A stretch of DNA of 21,973 nucleotides from Bacteroidia bacterium (lineage in GTDB: Bacteria; Bacteroidota; Bacteroidia; NS11-12g; UBA955): assembly GCA_023254645.1 (NCBI GenBank), contig JALRLA010000003.1, positions 1 to 21,973 of the forward strand, in the 5' to 3' direction. The position numbers and the translations under genes were made by a program. The notes below the pieces were generated by a model. That model saw only the letters and a list, made by a program, of their open reading frames with translations. It did no database searches and had not been told where the DNA came from. Below are positions 20,901-21,973 of this stretch, in pieces; position 1 is the first letter of the stretch, and each line of letters begins with the position of its first letter.

Positions 20901-21892
20901 GCGCGAACGTTACGGGATTCCCAAAGCCAAGCAGCGTAGCAGACCGATCCGCCTACAATCAGCAGTAGGTTGCTCAATGCAACAGTGAAGATACCAAAAG
21001 TTTCAGCAGAGGTCAATTCCAGGCCGTAGACCATGTGCATTCCGTAGGCGACAACACCCCAAACACCCGCACCGGCGGGGACGGGTACGATGATGCCAAA
21101 CGCCGAAAAAACCATGACAGCCAGCGATTGAGACAAAGTAAAGTCAGCCGTCATGGGTAGAGCCTTGAGCGTGACGTACATACACAACCAATAGCCGATC
21201 CAAATGGCGTAAGAACTCAATATAAAGAGGCCTGGCTGGCGCAATTTGAAAATGCTGTTCAATCCACCCGAAAAGCGGCTCCAAAGTGAATCGCCAGGAG
21301 TGGAGGGCTTAGAGGCTCGTTTGCGCCATATCCAAAATGCTGTTGCCGAAAAGGCGAGGACCAAGATCACTACGGCAGGATGTTGAGTGGCCCAGATCCA
21401 GCCGCTTTCTAAAGGTTTGAGAAGAAAGCCCGAAATGGCTTCGTATTCACAAACTAGGCAAAGCAAGGACAGGGAACCCATGACCAACATGTCCACGATG
21501 CGCTCGGTGACTACCGTGCCTACTAGCATTTCAACAGGTGCTTTTTCGCTTTTGGAGGCCATGGCACAGCGGGCGACTTCACCGCCTCGAGAGGTGGCCA
21601 CGTTTACCAAGTATCCGGTCATGACCGCATAAAAGGAGCGGCGTTTGTTCAAGTTGTAACCCACGGGTTCGGTCAGCATGTTCCAGCGCCAACCACGAAT
21701 GAAGTGGGCGAAGATCATGATCAGGCAATAGACCAAAATCCAAAGGCCAGAAGCTTGCTGGATGGCCAACCAAGTATGGGTCCAATCAACAGAATAACCA
21801 ATATAGCCGAAGACGGCTAAACTGGCGATAATCATAACAACTCGCCCTAGCAAGCCTTTTTTTCGGGGGCTATGCGAGTCGTTTTGGGTCAT
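20897..21892 (-). CDS. UPF0104 / lysylphosphatidylglycerol-synthase-type transmembrane protein
   Basis: The 331-residue multi-pass membrane protein has about eight hydrophobic segments (for instance VVMIIASLAVFGYIGY, WILVYCLIMIFAHF, VVILVLAFSATAFWIW, LAVMVFSAFGIIVPVPAGAG), the small-residue PVPAGAGVWG motif and an early HFIRGWRW motif, all characteristic of the flippase-like transmembrane family related to MprF (PF03706). Its role is unproven in Bacteroidota; lipid transport or flipping is a guess. In many flavobacteria a gene of this type directly follows panD, as it does here: the ATG at 21892 overlaps the panD stop codon (ATGA). The 3' end overlaps rfaE2. Confidence 0.88.
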   Translation of the reverse strand: MTQNDSHSPRKKGLLGRVVMIIASLAVFGYIGYSVDWTHTWLAIQQASGLWILVYCLIMIFAHFIRGWRWNMLTEPVGYNLNKRRSFYAVMTGYLVNVATSRGGEVARCAMASKSEKAPVEMLVGTVVTERIVDMLVMGSLSLLCLVCEYEAISGFLLKPLESGWIWATQHPAVVILVLAFSATAFWIWRKRASKPSTPGDSLWSRFSGGLNSIFKLRQPGLFILSSYAIWIGYWLCMYVTLKALPMTADFTLSQSLAVMVFSAFGIIVPVPAGAGVWGVVAYGMHMVYGLELTSAETFGIFTVALSNLLLIVGGSVCYAAWLWESRNVRA

Positions 21893-21973
21893 GAAATGGG
21901 TCGATTGTTTCGATCGGGAAACAGATTGCAGGGCTGATGAGTTTTGGCTTCATCAGGGCTCATAGTGACGAAG
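21889..21973 (-). CDS. panD: Aspartate 1-decarboxylase, C-terminal fragment (5' end beyond window)
   Basis: On the minus strand a frame enters at the right edge and ends at TGA 21889-21891. It encodes FVTMSPDEAKTHQPCNLF followed by PDRNNRPIS. This fits the C-terminal end of Bacteroidota PanD, where a stretch of the type ISYxxMDxEEAKTFxPxIVFPDExN is usual. PanD makes beta-alanine for pantothenate from aspartate; the pyruvoyl-forming serine and catalytic core lie outside the window. The ATGA overlap with the following membrane-protein gene matches the panD-membrane-protein order known in flavobacteria. Only 27 codons are visible, so confidence rests on this match plus gene order. Confidence 0.7.
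   Translation of the reverse strand, partial: FVTMSPDEAKTHQPCNLFPDRNNRPIS

Noticed and set aside
1..21973. tRNA genes, CRISPR arrays, insertion sequences, phage or defence systems
   Set aside because: I found no cloverleaf-forming segment, regularly spaced repeat, transposase, integrase or known defence gene on reading both strands.

Overview
The window looks like chromosomal core DNA from a member of the Bacteroidota, probably a flavobacterium-like lineage. Four things support this: a C-terminal type IX secretion (T9SS) sorting domain on an Omp28-like protein, Bacteroidota-style ribosomal proteins L13/S9/S2/EF-Ts, lamin-tail and DUF4468-like exported proteins, and repeated matches to the Bacteroidota -7 promoter element TAnnTTTG next to start codons with almost no Shine-Dalgarno sequences. 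Base composition is moderate. I saw no tRNA, rRNA, CRISPR array, insertion sequence or phage gene. The phylum is confident; family and genus are not.

Layout. 1-1659: 3' end of a T9SS-exported Omp28/thioredoxin-like protein, closed by a hairpin terminator. 1747-3673: tRNA hydroxylase trhO and a DUF4468-like exported protein, each with its own TATCTTTG box. 3829-6259: translation operon rplM-rpsI-rpsB-tsf from a well-formed promoter, ended by a terminator. 6335-7306: pyrH and an 85-residue helix-hairpin-helix protein resembling the RNA polymerase alpha C-terminal domain. 7384-8746 (minus): rpsT, an adrenodoxin-type ferredoxin and a histidine phosphatase. 8830-9816 (plus): isochorismate synthase. 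9813-11908 (minus): thiolase translationally coupled to an exported protein of unknown function. 11981-13856 (plus): a coupled trio, LON-substrate-binding-domain protein, tsaB and pabA. 13837-15567 (minus): dxs. 15695-16327 (plus): a three-AT-hook, coiled-coil, winged-helix protein. 16333-21973 (minus): prmC, an exported lamin-tail protein, a GT2 glycosyltransferase, rfaE2, a multi-pass membrane protein, and the 3' end of panD, which the window edge cuts off.

The genes are mostly housekeeping: translation and its modification (ribosomal proteins, EF-Ts, TrhO, TsaB, PrmC), cofactor and precursor supply (isochorismate for menaquinone, DXP for isoprenoids, pABA or anthranilate, pantothenate), and envelope work (heptose activation, glycosyltransfer, exported proteins). 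The genes are packed tightly, with ATGA/GTGA overlaps and overlapping convergent stop codons.

The two most interesting signals are these. First, four unlinked starts (thiolase, LON-domain gene, dxs, prmC) have TAnnTTTG exactly 4 nt before the start codon, which predicts leaderless or near-leaderless mRNAs. Second, the AT-hook/winged-helix protein at 15695-16327 looks like a lineage-specific nucleoid protein; its intrinsic terminator lies inside the convergent prmC coding sequence. I found no clear-cut new defence or mobile system.
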